Program-made: the position numbers and the translations under genes
Part shown: positions 35,765 through 45,468 of the stretch, in pieces
Layout: each line of letters begins with the position of its first letter
How positions within the stretch are numbered: position 1 is the stretch's first letter
The notes under the pieces: model-generated
Told to the model about the DNA's origin: nothing
The model's input: only the letters and a program-made list of their open reading frames with translations
The model's database searches: none
From: Falsiroseomonas sp051860665
Lineage (GTDB): Bacteria; Pseudomonadota; Alphaproteobacteria; Acetobacterales; Acetobacteraceae
DNA length: 64,000 nt
Direction of reading: 5' to 3'
Assembly: GCF_051860665.1 (NCBI RefSeq)
Contig: NZ_JBHYDM010000003.1
Span: 248,001 to 312,000 of the forward strand

Positions 35765-36847
35765 ATGCCAGAGGCCTCCCCACCCCCCCCGCTGCGGACC
35801 GGGGATTTCGACTTCGACCTGCCGGAGCGCCTGATCGCCCAGGCGCCGGCACGCCCGCGCGATGCCGCGCGGCTGCTGGTGGTGCGGCCGGAGGGGTTTT
35901 CGGACCAGGGCGTGCTGGACCTGCCGAAGCTGCTGGAGCCCGGCGACGTGCTGGTGGTGAACGATACCCGCGTCATCCCGGCCCGCCTCCGTGCCCGCCG
36001 CGGCGAGGCGCGCATCGAGATCATGCTGAACCGCGCCGAGGGCGGCGGGCTGTGGCAGGCGCTGGTGCGCAATGCCCGCCGGCTGCGCCTGGGCGATGTG
36101 GTGGAGATCGAGGGCGCGCCGGGCTGCACGGCGCGCGTGGTGGAGCGCCACGAAGGCGGCTCCGCCCTCTTCGACTTCGGCCCGGACCAGGCGGCGCTGG
36201 CCGCGGCGCTGGAACAGGCGGGCGAGATCCCCCTGCCCCCCTATATCCAGCGCGAGGCCGGGCCTGGCGCCGAGGATGCGGCGGACTACCAGACCATTTT
36301 TGCCCGTCATCCCGGCGCCGTGGCGGCCCCCACGGCCAGCCTGCACTTCACCGAACGGCTTCTGGCGGCGCTCGATGCGCGCGGCATCGCCCGCGTGCCG
36401 GTGACGCTGCATGTCGGCGCCGGCACCTTCCTGCCGGTGCGGGACGAGGATCCGCGCGCGCACCGCATCCACCAGGAATGGTGCGAGATGCCGGAGGCTT
36501 CGGCCGACGCCATCAACGCCGCGCGCGCCGCCGGACGGCGCGTGGTGGCGGTGGGCACCACGGCGCTGCGCACGCTGGAAAGTGCGGCGGCTGAGGATGG
36601 CACGGTGGCGCCCTTCCGCGGCCTGACCGGCATCTACATCCTGCCCGGCTATCGGTTCCGGGCGGCGGATGCGCTGCTGACAAATTTCCACCTGCCGAAA
36701 TCGACGCTGCTGATGCTGGTCTCCGCCTTCTGCGGCACGCGCCGCATGCGCGCCGCCTATGCGCATGCCATCGGCCAAGAGTATCGCTTCTTCTCCTACG
36801 GCGACGGCAGCCTGCTGTTCCGCTGCGACCAGGATTTTTGCCCGTGA
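35765..36847 (+). CDS. queA: tRNA preQ1(34) S-adenosylmethionine ribosyltransferase-isomerase QueA
   Basis: 360 residues. QueA hallmarks are FDFDLPERLIAQAPARPRD at 14-32, VVNDTRVIPARL near 65, TASLHFTERLLAAL near 190, VTLHVGAGTFLPVR near 216 and TNFHLPKSTLLMLVSAF near 305. It transfers and isomerises the ribosyl group of SAM onto preQ1 in tRNA to make epoxyqueuosine. Its stop overlaps the tgt GTG start, the classical queA-tgt coupling. I took the ATG at 35765 because family proteins start about a dozen residues before the FDFDLP motif. Confidence 0.96.
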   Translation: MPEASPPPPLRTGDFDFDLPERLIAQAPARPRDAARLLVVRPEGFSDQGVLDLPKLLEPGDVLVVNDTRVIPARLRARRGEARIEIMLNRAEGGGLWQALVRNARRLRLGDVVEIEGAPGCTARVVERHEGGSALFDFGPDQAALAAALEQAGEIPLPPYIQREAGPGAEDAADYQTIFARHPGAVAAPTASLHFTERLLAALDARGIARVPVTLHVGAGTFLPVRDEDPRAHRIHQEWCEMPEASADAINAARAAGRRVVAVGTTALRTLESAAAEDGTVAPFRGLTGIYILPGYRFRAADALLTNFHLPKSTLLMLVSAFCGTRRMRAAYAHAIGQEYRFFSYGDGSLLFRCDQDFCP

Positions 36848-37962
36848 CCCTGCATTGGAAGATGGCGGCGCGCGATGGGGCGGCGCGGGCTGGCGTGCTG
36901 CATACGGCGCATGGCGAGGTGCCGACGCCCGTCTTCATGCCGGTCGGCACCGCCGGGACGGTGAAGGCGATGACGGCCGATTCCGTGCGCGCGACGGGTG
37001 CGCGCATGGTCTTGGGCAATACCTACCACCTGATGCTGCGGCCGGGGGCGGAGCGCGTGGCGCGGCTCGGCGGGCTGCACAGGATGATGGACTGGCACGG
37101 GCCGATCCTGACGGATTCCGGCGGCTTCCAGGTGATGTCGCTCTCTGGATTGCGGAAGCTCGACCAGGACGGCGTGACCTTCCAGAGCCATATCGATGGC
37201 TCCAGGCACCGCATCACGCCCGAGCGCAGCGTCGAGATCCAGCACCTGCTCGGCGCCGACGTCACCATGTGCTTCGACGAATGCACGCCCTTCCCGGCGA
37301 CCGAGGAGCAGGCGGCAGAGAGCATGCGCCTGTCAATGCGCTGGGCCGCGCGCTCCCGCCAGGCTTTTGTCGCACGCGACGGCCATGGGCTGTTCGGCAT
37401 CGTCCAGGGCAGCGTCTTCGAAAATCTGCGGCGCGAGAGCGTCGCCGCGCTGACCGCCATCGGCTTCGAGGGCTATGCCATCGGCGGCCTCGCCGTGGGC
37501 GAGGGCCAGCCGGAAATGCTGCGCGTGCTGGACTTCACCGCGCCCCTGTTGCCGCAGGATGCACCCCGCTACCTGATGGGCGTCGGCACGCCGTCGGACC
37601 TCATCGAATCCGTCCGTCGCGGCGTCGATATGTTCGACTGCGTGATCCCGACGCGCTCGGGCCGCACCGGCCGCGCCTATACCAGCCGCGGCGTGCTGAA
37701 TATGCGCAATGCGAAGCATGCGGAGGATACGCGCCCGCTGGACCCGGATTGCGACTGCCCCGCCTGCCGGAACCATTCCCGCGCCTATCTGCACCACCTG
37801 ATCAAGGCCGAGGAGATGCTCGGCCCGATGCTGCTGACCTGGCACAATATCCGCTACTACCAGACGCTGATGACGCGGCTGCGCACTGCCATCCTCGAAG
37901 GGCGCTTCGAGGCGGAGGCGGCGGCGATCGAGGCGGGCTGGGCGGAAGGCGAGACAGGCTGA
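36844..37962 (+). CDS. tgt: tRNA-guanine transglycosylase Tgt
   Basis: 372 residues. ILTDSGGFQVMSL near 86 holds the catalytic-type aspartate region, GLFGIVQGS near 182, GGLAVGEGQPEM near 216 and FDCVIPTRSGRTGRAY near 262, which carries the nucleophilic Asp. The zinc site is CDCPACRNH with a later His (AYLHHL) near 300-320. Tgt swaps guanine-34 for preQ1 in GUN-anticodon tRNAs. The GTG at 36844 overlaps the queA stop (GTGA) and gives the usual short N-terminus; a TTG two codons earlier is possible. The next gene is convergent, seven bases away. Confidence 0.96.
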   Translation: MTLHWKMAARDGAARAGVLHTAHGEVPTPVFMPVGTAGTVKAMTADSVRATGARMVLGNTYHLMLRPGAERVARLGGLHRMMDWHGPILTDSGGFQVMSLSGLRKLDQDGVTFQSHIDGSRHRITPERSVEIQHLLGADVTMCFDECTPFPATEEQAAESMRLSMRWAARSRQAFVARDGHGLFGIVQGSVFENLRRESVAALTAIGFEGYAIGGLAVGEGQPEMLRVLDFTAPLLPQDAPRYLMGVGTPSDLIESVRRGVDMFDCVIPTRSGRTGRAYTSRGVLNMRNAKHAEDTRPLDPDCDCPACRNHSRAYLHHLIKAEEMLGPMLLTWHNIRYYQTLMTRLRTAILEGRFEAEAAAIEAGWAEGETG

Positions 37963-37969
37963 GCCGGGC

Positions 37970-40555
37970 TCAGCCGATCAGGGCATGGTCCGCGAGGAGC
38001 ATGGCCGGCGGGGCGTCATCGTCGCGGATCAGGCCCAGGAACAGATCCTCCCCGAGCGTCGCGCCGCGCACGCCGGACAGCGCCAGCGCGAAGGCCTCGT
38101 CGCCCTCCGCCGCACCATCGCGCAGCACGCGCATCTTGATGGTCTGCTCGGTGACGCCGGGCGCGAAGACCAGCCGGCCGGAGGGCAGCACGCTGCCGAG
38201 GAAATCGGCCGCATCGGCGCCGAGGCCGATGCCCTGCCAGTCAAGCTGCACCGTGCCGCGCAGATCGCCCTCCCGCACCACCTGCCAGGAATAGACGCTG
38301 ACGCCGGCACCGGTGCCCTCCGCACCCTCGTCGCGCACCGCCACCACGCGCAGGTTCGAGAGGGCAAAGTCGTCGTTGCGGATCACGCCGGTGGCCTGCC
38401 CCCCGACAAGGCCGGCGCCGACAGGGTTCTCCAGACTCACCGTGAAGGTCTCGTCGGCCTCGACCTGGTTGTCCCGCTGCACCCTGAGCTTCACGATCTT
38501 CTCGGATTCCCCGGCGGCGAAGGTCAGTGTCCTGCTCCGGCCGTAGTAGGCCAGCTCCTCCGCATCGCCCACCCCGGCGGGATTCTCGCCGCTGCCGGAG
38601 GCACGCCAGGTGACGCTGCTGACGCCCGAGAGATCACCCTCGCGGCGCACCAGGAAGCTGAACACGGCCACGCCGTCACCGGTACCCTCGGCGCGGTCGT
38701 CGACGATCCCCTCGATCGTGAGCCAGGTAGGGCCCCGATCGTCGTTGCGGATCACGCTGCGCACCGCGTCGTAGACGATCGCCGCGCCGGTTGGATTGAC
38801 CAGGCGCAGGACGAAATCCTCGTCGATCTCCGCCGCGTCGTCGCGCAGCACATTCACCTCGATGGTCTTGCTGGCCTCACCGGGCGCGAAGACCAGCGTG
38901 CCGGAGGGCAGCACGCCGCCCAGGAAATCGTCCGTATCGACACGCATGCCGACGAAGGTGTCGATCCCCCAGTCGATCCGGCTTTCACCGGACAGGTCGC
39001 CGCTGCGCGTCACCAGATAGGTGAAGACCGTCACCCCGGGCCCCGTGCCCTCGTCCTGCTCGGTCACCTCCGCGCTCAGCGACACTGCAGGCCCATCGTC
39101 GTCGCGGATGGTGCCGAGCGCGCTGCCCTGCGGCCCGGCGGAGGGGCCGGTGAGCGAAACCAGGAACTGCTCATCCGCCTCCGCCTGGTTGTCCATGAAC
39201 ACCCGGATGGTGATCGTCACCTCCGCCACGCCGGGCGCCATCCAGCCCGAGCCGGATCGGCTCCAGCCGGGGATATCGATCTCGTTGATCGGGTTCGTGC
39301 CGGTGCCACTGACAACCCAGCCGAAGCTGCTGCCTTCGGACAGGTCGCCGCTGCGGGTCACGCGATAGGTGAAGGCGGTATAGTCCAGCGGAACACCGTC
39401 CGGGTCGACCTGCCCCGCATCGGCATCCTCGGCCCGGTCGTCCAGGATGCCGCTGATCGACAGCAAGGGTGCAAGTTGGTCATCGTTGCGGATGACGCCG
39501 TAGACGACGGGCGATGGCCGGTCGACCCTCAGGCCGAAGCCCTCGTCGTATTCCGGTTCCGCGTCGCGCAGGACCCGGACCTTGATGATCGCGCTGGTCT
39601 CCCCTGCCGCGAAATGCACCACGCCCCGAGGCATGACACCGCCGAGGAAATCCTCCCCCGTGGCCGCCTGCAGCCCCGGCTCCGCCGCCGAACCGAATGT
39701 TTCCCAGGTCACGCTACAGGGGGCGGAGACATCGCCGATGCGGGTGACCAGGTAGCTGAAGACCGCGACACCATCGCCGGTGCCTTCCTCCCGATCCGAC
39801 AGCAGTGGCGTGACCGTCACCGCGAAGTCGTCATTGCGGATGACCGCCGCGGCCCGGCCCTGCACGACCTTGGCCTGCTCCGGATTCACCAGCACCACGG
39901 CGAAGCCCTCATCGGGCTCGATCACCGAATCACGCAGGACGCGCACCTTGATCAGGGCCTCGCTCTCGCCCGGTGCAAAGCTGAGCCATCCCCCATAGGT
40001 CCCACTCCGGAAGTCGTATTGGGTGGCGGGGTTTTCGCCATCACCCACCAGCTGCCAGCCGACGCTGCTCGCGCCGGACAGGTCGCCGCTCCGGGTCACC
40101 AGGAAGGTGTAGAGCGAGTAGCCATCGGCGGAGGTGCCTTCGCCTCGGTCGACGATCTGTCCGGTCAGCACCAGGCCCGGCAGGGGGGAATCGTCATCCG
40201 CGATGATGGCTGTGGCGGAAGCGGTCTCACCTTCGCCGCTCAGGGTCAGGGTGAAGCCCTTGGAGGGGCCGATCTCCGCATTGCCCAGGATGGGGATGGT
40301 CAGTTCCGTCGTCTCGCCCGCCACCAGCCTGATCGCGCCGATCGGCATGCCGGTGGTGGGGTGGCGCGGGCCGCCGGCGAAATCGCCCGGCACGGCAGGC
40401 TCCGTCGGCTCCGCCTCCGTCCCCGCGACGCTCCAGAGGAACCAGGCCGCGGTATCCGCGGGCCCGGACCAGGTGACGAGGAAGGTGTAGGGCGTGCCCG
40501 GCTCCTCGCCCTCCGGCAGGGGGGTGGCGGGTCCGGAAAGGGTGAGAAGCGCCAT
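37970..40555 (-). CDS. Seven-repeat Calx-beta-like domain protein
   Basis: 861 residues made almost entirely of seven tandem repeats of about 115-128 residues. Each ends in an acidic turn (ADDD, RNDD, RNDD, RDDD, RNDD, RNDD, RDDD) and has an internal LVTRSGDLSG-like strand and an E-x-D-E-x-F (for example EPDEGFAVVL) strand. This is the Calx-beta pattern, which binds Ca2+ at the inter-domain acidic loops. There is no signal peptide and no RTX nonapeptide or other C-terminal secretion signal that I can see; the tail after repeat 7 is only 14 residues (APPAMLLADHALIG). It stands alone, so localisation and role are unknown. Confidence 0.75.
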   Translation of the reverse strand: MALLTLSGPATPLPEGEEPGTPYTFLVTWSGPADTAAWFLWSVAGTEAEPTEPAVPGDFAGGPRHPTTGMPIGAIRLVAGETTELTIPILGNAEIGPSKGFTLTLSGEGETASATAIIADDDSPLPGLVLTGQIVDRGEGTSADGYSLYTFLVTRSGDLSGASSVGWQLVGDGENPATQYDFRSGTYGGWLSFAPGESEALIKVRVLRDSVIEPDEGFAVVLVNPEQAKVVQGRAAAVIRNDDFAVTVTPLLSDREEGTGDGVAVFSYLVTRIGDVSAPCSVTWETFGSAAEPGLQAATGEDFLGGVMPRGVVHFAAGETSAIIKVRVLRDAEPEYDEGFGLRVDRPSPVVYGVIRNDDQLAPLLSISGILDDRAEDADAGQVDPDGVPLDYTAFTYRVTRSGDLSEGSSFGWVVSGTGTNPINEIDIPGWSRSGSGWMAPGVAEVTITIRVFMDNQAEADEQFLVSLTGPSAGPQGSALGTIRDDDGPAVSLSAEVTEQDEGTGPGVTVFTYLVTRSGDLSGESRIDWGIDTFVGMRVDTDDFLGGVLPSGTLVFAPGEASKTIEVNVLRDDAAEIDEDFVLRLVNPTGAAIVYDAVRSVIRNDDRGPTWLTIEGIVDDRAEGTGDGVAVFSFLVRREGDLSGVSSVTWRASGSGENPAGVGDAEELAYYGRSRTLTFAAGESEKIVKLRVQRDNQVEADETFTVSLENPVGAGLVGGQATGVIRNDDFALSNLRVVAVRDEGAEGTGAGVSVYSWQVVREGDLRGTVQLDWQGIGLGADAADFLGSVLPSGRLVFAPGVTEQTIKMRVLRDGAAEGDEAFALALSGVRGATLGEDLFLGLIRDDDAPPAMLLADHALIG

Positions 40556-40628
40556 GGCCCGAGATTAACGAATACTTGCGGGCCGGGAACGGTCGCGCAG
40601 GCTCCTCACGCAGGCGTGAGACCGGCCC

Positions 40629-41807
40629 TCACCCCGCCACGCTGCGCTTCAGCCCCAGATGCGCCGCCAGGCCGCCCATGCCGGCCAGCGCGATCAGCAC
40701 GCCCATCGCAAGCGCGGAGGTGCCGCCGAAGGCGCCGAGCACCGCACCCACCACCGCGCCGACGCCGAATTGCAGCGTGCCCATCAGTGCCGAGGCACTG
40801 CCCGCCATCCGCCCCATCGGCGCCATGGCCAGGGCCGAGGAGAGCGGCAGCACGGAGCCCATCAGCGCGAGATACAGGAAGAAGGCCGCCAGCAGTGGCA
40901 CCAGCCCGCCGCTCAGCACCGCGAGCACCACGCCGAGGCCCGCCAGCGCCAGCAGCACCAGCCCGGCCACCAGCAGCCGCGCCGGCTGGCCGCGGCGCAC
41001 GAGGCGACTGATGATCTGGCTCGCCAGGATCAACCCGAAGGCATTCGCGCCGAAGGCCATGCCGTATTCCACCGGCCCAAGCCCATGCACCTGCATCAGC
41101 AGGTTCGGTGAGCCGACGAGATAGGCGAACAGCCCCGCCATCGGCAGCGCGCCGGCCAGGGCATGCGACAGGAAGCGGCGGTCGCGCAGCAGCTGGAGAT
41201 AGACCAGCATCACCTGGCCCAGCCCATCCCGGCGTCGCTGCTCCGGCGGCAGGCTCTCCGGCAGCCAGCGCACCATCACCAGCAGCGCCAGGCCGCCATA
41301 GATCGCGAGGAACCAGAAGATGGCGCGCCAGCCCAGCGCCGCCAGCAGCCAGCCGCCCAGCATCGGCGCCAGGATCGGCGCCGCGCCCATGGCCAGCATC
41401 AGCATGGACATCATGCGCACCGCGCCGCGCTCATCGCACAGGTCGCGCACCACGGCCCGCGCCACCACCACGCCGACGCAGCCGCCCAGCGCCTGCGCCA
41501 GCCGCAGCGCGACCAGCGCATCGGCGGAGCTCGCCAGGGCGCAGCCGATGGAGGCCAGGGTGAAGACCACCATGCCGATCATCAGCGGCCGCCGCCGCCC
41601 GAGCCGGTCCGACAGCGGCCCATAGACCAGCTGCCCGGCGGCCATGCCGAGCAGGAAGACGGCCAGCGTGCGCTGGATGGCGGCGGGGCTGGCGGCGAGT
41701 TCGGTGCCCATCGCCGGGAAGGCGGGCAGGTACATGTCCACGCCCAGCGGCCCCAGCGCGGTGAGCGCACCAAGGAGGGCGGCGAGGCGCCTGTAGTGTT
41801 CAGGCAT
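40629..41807 (-). CDS. Bcr/CflA family multidrug efflux MFS transporter
   Basis: 392 residues with twelve hydrophobic segments. Bcr/CflA hallmarks are LGPLGVDMYLPAFPAMGTEL near 19-38, GQLVYGPLSDRLGRRRPL near 60-77 (the MFS A-motif) and RLAQALGGCVGVVVARAVVRD near 103-123 (given in part: QALGGCVGVVVARAVVRD). It would export drugs such as bicyclomycin or sulfonamides, or metabolites, by proton antiport. The ATG at 41807 gives the usual short N-terminus; a longer frame upstream is spurious. It is divergent from the ABC ATPase gene across 235 bases in which I see no further gene. Confidence 0.9.
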   Translation of the reverse strand: MPEHYRRLAALLGALTALGPLGVDMYLPAFPAMGTELAASPAAIQRTLAVFLLGMAAGQLVYGPLSDRLGRRRPLMIGMVVFTLASIGCALASSADALVALRLAQALGGCVGVVVARAVVRDLCDERGAVRMMSMLMLAMGAAPILAPMLGGWLLAALGWRAIFWFLAIYGGLALLVMVRWLPESLPPEQRRRDGLGQVMLVYLQLLRDRRFLSHALAGALPMAGLFAYLVGSPNLLMQVHGLGPVEYGMAFGANAFGLILASQIISRLVRRGQPARLLVAGLVLLALAGLGVVLAVLSGGLVPLLAAFFLYLALMGSVLPLSSALAMAPMGRMAGSASALMGTLQFGVGAVVGAVLGAFGGTSALAMGVLIALAGMGGLAAHLGLKRSVAG

Positions 41808-42042
41808 CGGGGAGGTCGGCCTTGCTGCTATGCAGCATTTGCCTAGACCCGCGCCCCCGGCCGCGTCCAGCGCGCGATCCGGCGGGACGGCCATGCGCGA
41901 GGCTGGAACCTGGCACCGCTTAGCCAGGCAAAGCGCCGCCCCGGCGTGGCGGTGGCGAGGTTGCGCGCGGCGCGAAGCCGTGTGTAGCCTTCCCTCGCGC
42001 AGCCGCCGGCAAAGGGGCGCGCGGGGGAAGCGGAAAAAAAGC

Positions 42043-43089
42043 ATGGCAACGGTCTCGGTGCGGCAGGCGCTCAAATCCTTCGGCACCACCCGCATCCTGC
42101 ACGGCGTCGATGTGGAGATCGCGGATGGCGAATTCGTCGTCCTGGTCGGCCCATCCGGCTGCGGCAAGTCCACGCTTCTGCGGATGATCGCGGGGCTCGA
42201 GAACATCACCGGCGGCGAGATCGCGATCGACGGGCGCGTGGTGAACAACGTGCCGCCGAAGGACCGGGACATCGCCATGGTGTTCCAGAACTACGCGCTC
42301 TATCCGCATATGACGGTGCGGCAGAACATGGCTTTCTCGATGAAGCTGGCCAAGGCGCCGCCTGCCGTCATGGAGGAAGAGGTCCAGCGCGCCGCAAAGA
42401 TCCTCGGCCTGGATGCGCTGCTGGACCGCTATCCGCGCCAGCTTTCGGGCGGCCAGCGGCAGCGGGTTGCCATGGGCCGCGCCATCGTGCGGCATCCGCA
42501 GGTCTTCCTGTTCGACGAGCCGCTGTCCAACCTGGATGCCAAGCTGCGCGTGCAGATGCGCTCCGAGATCCGGGAGCTGCAGCAGCGGCTGGGCACCACC
42601 ACCATCTACGTCACGCATGACCAGATCGAGGCCATGACCATGGCCGACCAGATCGTGGTGATGCATGGCGGGCGGATCGAGCAGGCCGGCGCGCCGCTGG
42701 CGCTCTATGACAAGCCGGCCAATCTCTTCGTCGCGGGCTTCATCGGCAGCCCGGCCATGAACCTGCTGCCCGGCACCGTCACGCCGCAGGGCTTTCGCAC
42801 GGATGGCGGCGCGCTGCTGCCGCTGCCGCCTGGCGCGCCGGCCCATGCCGCCACCTACGGCATCCGGCCGGAGCATCTGCACCTGGCCGATGACGGGGTG
42901 GAGGGCAGCATCGTGCTGATCGAGCCCACGGGATCCGAGACGCAGGTGACGCTGCGTATCGGCGAGACGGTGCTGACCGGTGCCTTCCGCGAACGCGTCC
43001 AGGGCCGCCCGGGCGACCGGCTGCGCGTCGCACCCGACCTCTCTTTGGTCCATCTCTTCGGTCCCGATGGAGGCCGCCTGCCGAGTTGA
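42043..43089 (+). CDS. Carbohydrate-type ABC transporter ATP-binding protein (UgpC/MsmK-like)
   Basis: 348 residues. Walker A GPSGCGKS is at 36-43, signature LSGGQRQRVAMGRA from 134 and Walker B FLFDEP with Asp158-Glu159. The C-terminal 100 residues form the TOBE/MalK regulatory domain (GIRPEHLHLAD). It energises uptake of sugars, polyols or glycerol-3-phosphate through the two permeases encoded downstream. The ATG is preceded by an A-run rather than a clear Shine-Dalgarno (GGGGGAAGCGGAAAAAAAGC). It is the first gene of a four-gene ABC operon. Confidence 0.92.
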   Translation: MATVSVRQALKSFGTTRILHGVDVEIADGEFVVLVGPSGCGKSTLLRMIAGLENITGGEIAIDGRVVNNVPPKDRDIAMVFQNYALYPHMTVRQNMAFSMKLAKAPPAVMEEEVQRAAKILGLDALLDRYPRQLSGGQRQRVAMGRAIVRHPQVFLFDEPLSNLDAKLRVQMRSEIRELQQRLGTTTIYVTHDQIEAMTMADQIVVMHGGRIEQAGAPLALYDKPANLFVAGFIGSPAMNLLPGTVTPQGFRTDGGALLPLPPGAPAHAATYGIRPEHLHLADDGVEGSIVLIEPTGSETQVTLRIGETVLTGAFRERVQGRPGDRLRVAPDLSLVHLFGPDGGRLPS

Positions 43090-43125
43090 GACGCCCAAAA
43101 GTCAAACAAGGAGGAAACAAGAAGA

Positions 43126-44454
43126 ATGACCCATCTCATCACCCGCCGCGCGGCGCTGGCGCTGACCGGCTCCGCCCTCGCCGCCGGCCAGGCCGGGGCG
43201 CAATCCATCCCCACCCAGCCGGCGCCGCCGCTGAACCTGCCCGTCGAACGCGGCGCCACGCTGCGCATGCTGCGCCCGGTGCGCTTCGTGCAGCCGGATG
43301 AGGAGGTGTTCCGCGCCAATTGCGCGCGCTTCACGCAGCAGACCGGGGTCGAGGTGCGCGTCGACTTCGTGGGCTGGGAGGACATCACCCAGCAGACCGC
43401 GGTCACCGCCAATACCGGCGCCGGCCCCGACCTGATCATCGGCTTCAATGAGGCGCCGCATATCTATTCGGACAAGCTGGTCGAGCTGTCGGATGTCGCG
43501 GGTTATATCGGCACCAAGTACGGCGGCTGGAAGGCGATGGCGCAGCGCTACGGCAAGCGCGCCGGCGGCGATGCCTGGATCGGCCTGCCATTCGGCTCCT
43601 CCGGCGGTCCCCTCGTCTGGCGCAAATCCTCGGTGAACGCGGCGGGCTTCGAGCGGCCGCCGGAGGATCATGCCGGCTTCCTGCGGCTGTGCCAGGCGCT
43701 GAAGGCGGCGGGCAAGCCGGCGGGCTTCGCGCTGGGCAATGCGGTAGGCGATGGCAACGGCTTCGCGCAGTGGCTGGTCTGGTCCTTCGGCGGCTATCTG
43801 GTGGACGAGAACAACGAGGTCGCGATCAACAGCCGCGAGACCATCGCCTCGCTGGAATACCTGAAGGAGCTCTATGCCACCTTCATCCCCGGTACGATCG
43901 CCTGGGGCGATATCAGCAACAACCGCGCCTATTCCGCCGGCGAATGCCACCTGACGGCCAATGGCGTCTCGCTGTATTTCTCCATGAAGAACGATGCGGC
44001 GCTGCGGCCCATCGCGGATGACACGGAACATTCGCTGATGCCGCTTGGCCTGCAGCAGACCTCGCCCATGGCGGGGCTGACGCTGAATGCGATGGTCTTC
44101 CGGCACAGCCGCTTCCCCAATGCCGCCAAGGCCCTGCTCGCCTTCCTGCTGGAGACGGAGCAGTACGACCCCTGGCTGCAGGCGAATCTCGGCTACTGGT
44201 CGCAGCCGCTGAACGCCTATTCCAACAGCGCGGTCTGGACCTCGGATCCCAAGGTCTCGGTGTTCAAGAACGTCATGGATACGACCTTCTACGCCGGCTA
44301 CAAGGGCCCGATCAGCCAGGCCTCCGCCGCCGCGAATGCCGACTACGTCATGGTGCAGATGTGCGCCTCCGTCGCCTCGGGCCAGGCGACGCCGCAGCAG
44401 GCGGTGGCTGAGGCCGAGCGCCGCGCCCGCCGCTTCTTCCGCTCCCGCCGCTGA
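43126..44454 (+). CDS. ABC transporter substrate-binding protein (extracellular family 1)
   Basis: 442 residues. The signal peptide contains twin arginines (LITRRAALALTGSALAAGQA), cleaving near GAQS. Family 1 sugar-receptor features are VRVDFVGWEDITQQTAV, GAGPDLIIGFNEAPHIY and GLPFGSSGGPLVWRKSSV. It binds a sugar or related solute in the periplasm. AAGGAGG lies eleven bases before the ATG, the strongest ribosome site of the operon. A 15-bp hairpin directly follows the stop. Substrate cannot be deduced from sequence. Confidence 0.92.
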   Translation: MTHLITRRAALALTGSALAAGQAGAQSIPTQPAPPLNLPVERGATLRMLRPVRFVQPDEEVFRANCARFTQQTGVEVRVDFVGWEDITQQTAVTANTGAGPDLIIGFNEAPHIYSDKLVELSDVAGYIGTKYGGWKAMAQRYGKRAGGDAWIGLPFGSSGGPLVWRKSSVNAAGFERPPEDHAGFLRLCQALKAAGKPAGFALGNAVGDGNGFAQWLVWSFGGYLVDENNEVAINSRETIASLEYLKELYATFIPGTIAWGDISNNRAYSAGECHLTANGVSLYFSMKNDAALRPIADDTEHSLMPLGLQQTSPMAGLTLNAMVFRHSRFPNAAKALLAFLLETEQYDPWLQANLGYWSQPLNAYSNSAVWTSDPKVSVFKNVMDTTFYAGYKGPISQASAAANADYVMVQMCASVASGQATPQQAVAEAERRARRFFRSRR

Positions 44455-44459
44455 TCCCC

Positions 44460-44494
44460 GGCCCTGGCGCCCGCCTCGCGCGGGCGCCAGGGCC
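44460..44494 (+). other. 15-bp GC hairpin between the ABC receptor and permease genes
   Basis: GGCCCTGGCGCCCGC at 44460-44474 pairs perfectly with 44480-44494 across a 5-nt loop. It lies six bases after the receptor stop and 18 before the permease ATG. No T-run follows, so partial termination or 3'-end protection of the receptor message is more likely than full termination. It is the longest of three such receptor-permease hairpins in this window. Confidence 0.75.
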
Positions 44495-44511
44495 CAATAC
44501 GGGAATTCGCC

Positions 44512-45468
44512 ATGTCCGCGACAACCGCCGCGCCGGTCTGGACCAAGATGCGCCCGAAGCAGGGCGCGCTCTCGCGGTTGTTCGACTGGAAGCCCTTCCT
44601 CGCCTTCGTCTGCCTGCTGCCCGCGGTCGGGCTGCTGATGACCTTCCTGACCTATCCGCTCGGCCTCGGCATCTGGCTGGCCTTCACCGACCAGACCATC
44701 GGTCGGGAGGGGGTCTGGGTCGGCATCGAGAACTTCGTCTGGCTGATGGATGACCCGATCTTCTGGAACGCGGTCTTCTACAGCGTCTTCTATACGGGCG
44801 TCGCGACGATCGGAAAATTCGGGCTGGGCCTCTGGCTGGCGCTGCTGCTGAACCAGCATGTGCCGTTCAAGTCGATGCTGCGGGCCATCATCCTGCTGCC
44901 CTGGATCGTGCCGACGGTTCTCTCCGCCATCGCCTTCTGGTGGATCTACGATCCGCAATTCTCGATCATCTCCTACATGATGATCCAGATGGGGCTGATC
45001 GACAGCAACATCGACTTCATCAATACCGCCTGGCCGGCGCGCTGGTCGCTGATCGCGGCCAATATCTGGCGCGGCATTCCCTTCGTCGCCATCTCCCTGC
45101 TCGCGGGTCTGCAGACCATCTCGCCCTCGCTCTACGAGGCGGCGCTGCTGGACGGCGCCAGCGCCTGGCAGCGCTTCCGCTACATCACCTTCCCGATGCT
45201 GCTGCCGATCCTGGCCATCGTGATGACCTTCTCCATCATCTTCACCTTCACCGATTTCCAGCTGGTCTATGCCATCACGCGCGGCGGACCGGTGAATTCG
45301 ACGCATCTCTTGGCCACACTGGCCTTCCAGCGCGGCATCCAGGGCGGGCAATTGGGCGAGGGCGCGGCGATCGCCGTCTCCATGATCCCCTTCCTCGTCT
45401 TCGCCACGCTGTTCAGCTATTTCGGCCTGGCACGGCGCAAGTGGCAGCAGGGAGAGGGCAATGACTGA
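44512..45468 (+). CDS. Carbohydrate-type ABC transporter permease (MalF/UgpA-like)
   Basis: 318 residues with six hydrophobic segments after a cytoplasmic N-terminus of about 30 residues. The EAA loop is EAALLDGASAWQRFRYITFP near 207-226, which docks the ATPase. WLMDDPIFWNAVFYSVFYTG and LLPWIVPTVLSAIAFWWIYD are typical of this permease group. Its end overlaps the start of the second permease by eight bases, so the two are coupled. It forms the membrane channel with that partner. Confidence 0.92.
   Translation: MSATTAAPVWTKMRPKQGALSRLFDWKPFLAFVCLLPAVGLLMTFLTYPLGLGIWLAFTDQTIGREGVWVGIENFVWLMDDPIFWNAVFYSVFYTGVATIGKFGLGLWLALLLNQHVPFKSMLRAIILLPWIVPTVLSAIAFWWIYDPQFSIISYMMIQMGLIDSNIDFINTAWPARWSLIAANIWRGIPFVAISLLAGLQTISPSLYEAALLDGASAWQRFRYITFPMLLPILAIVMTFSIIFTFTDFQLVYAITRGGPVNSTHLLATLAFQRGIQGGQLGEGAAIAVSMIPFLVFATLFSYFGLARRKWQQGEGND

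Noticed and set aside
37985..41011. A 1008-codon open frame on the plus strand
   Set aside because: It is antisense to the Calx-beta gene and part of the efflux gene, with a composition skew (His, Arg, Gln, Ala) typical of shadow frames.
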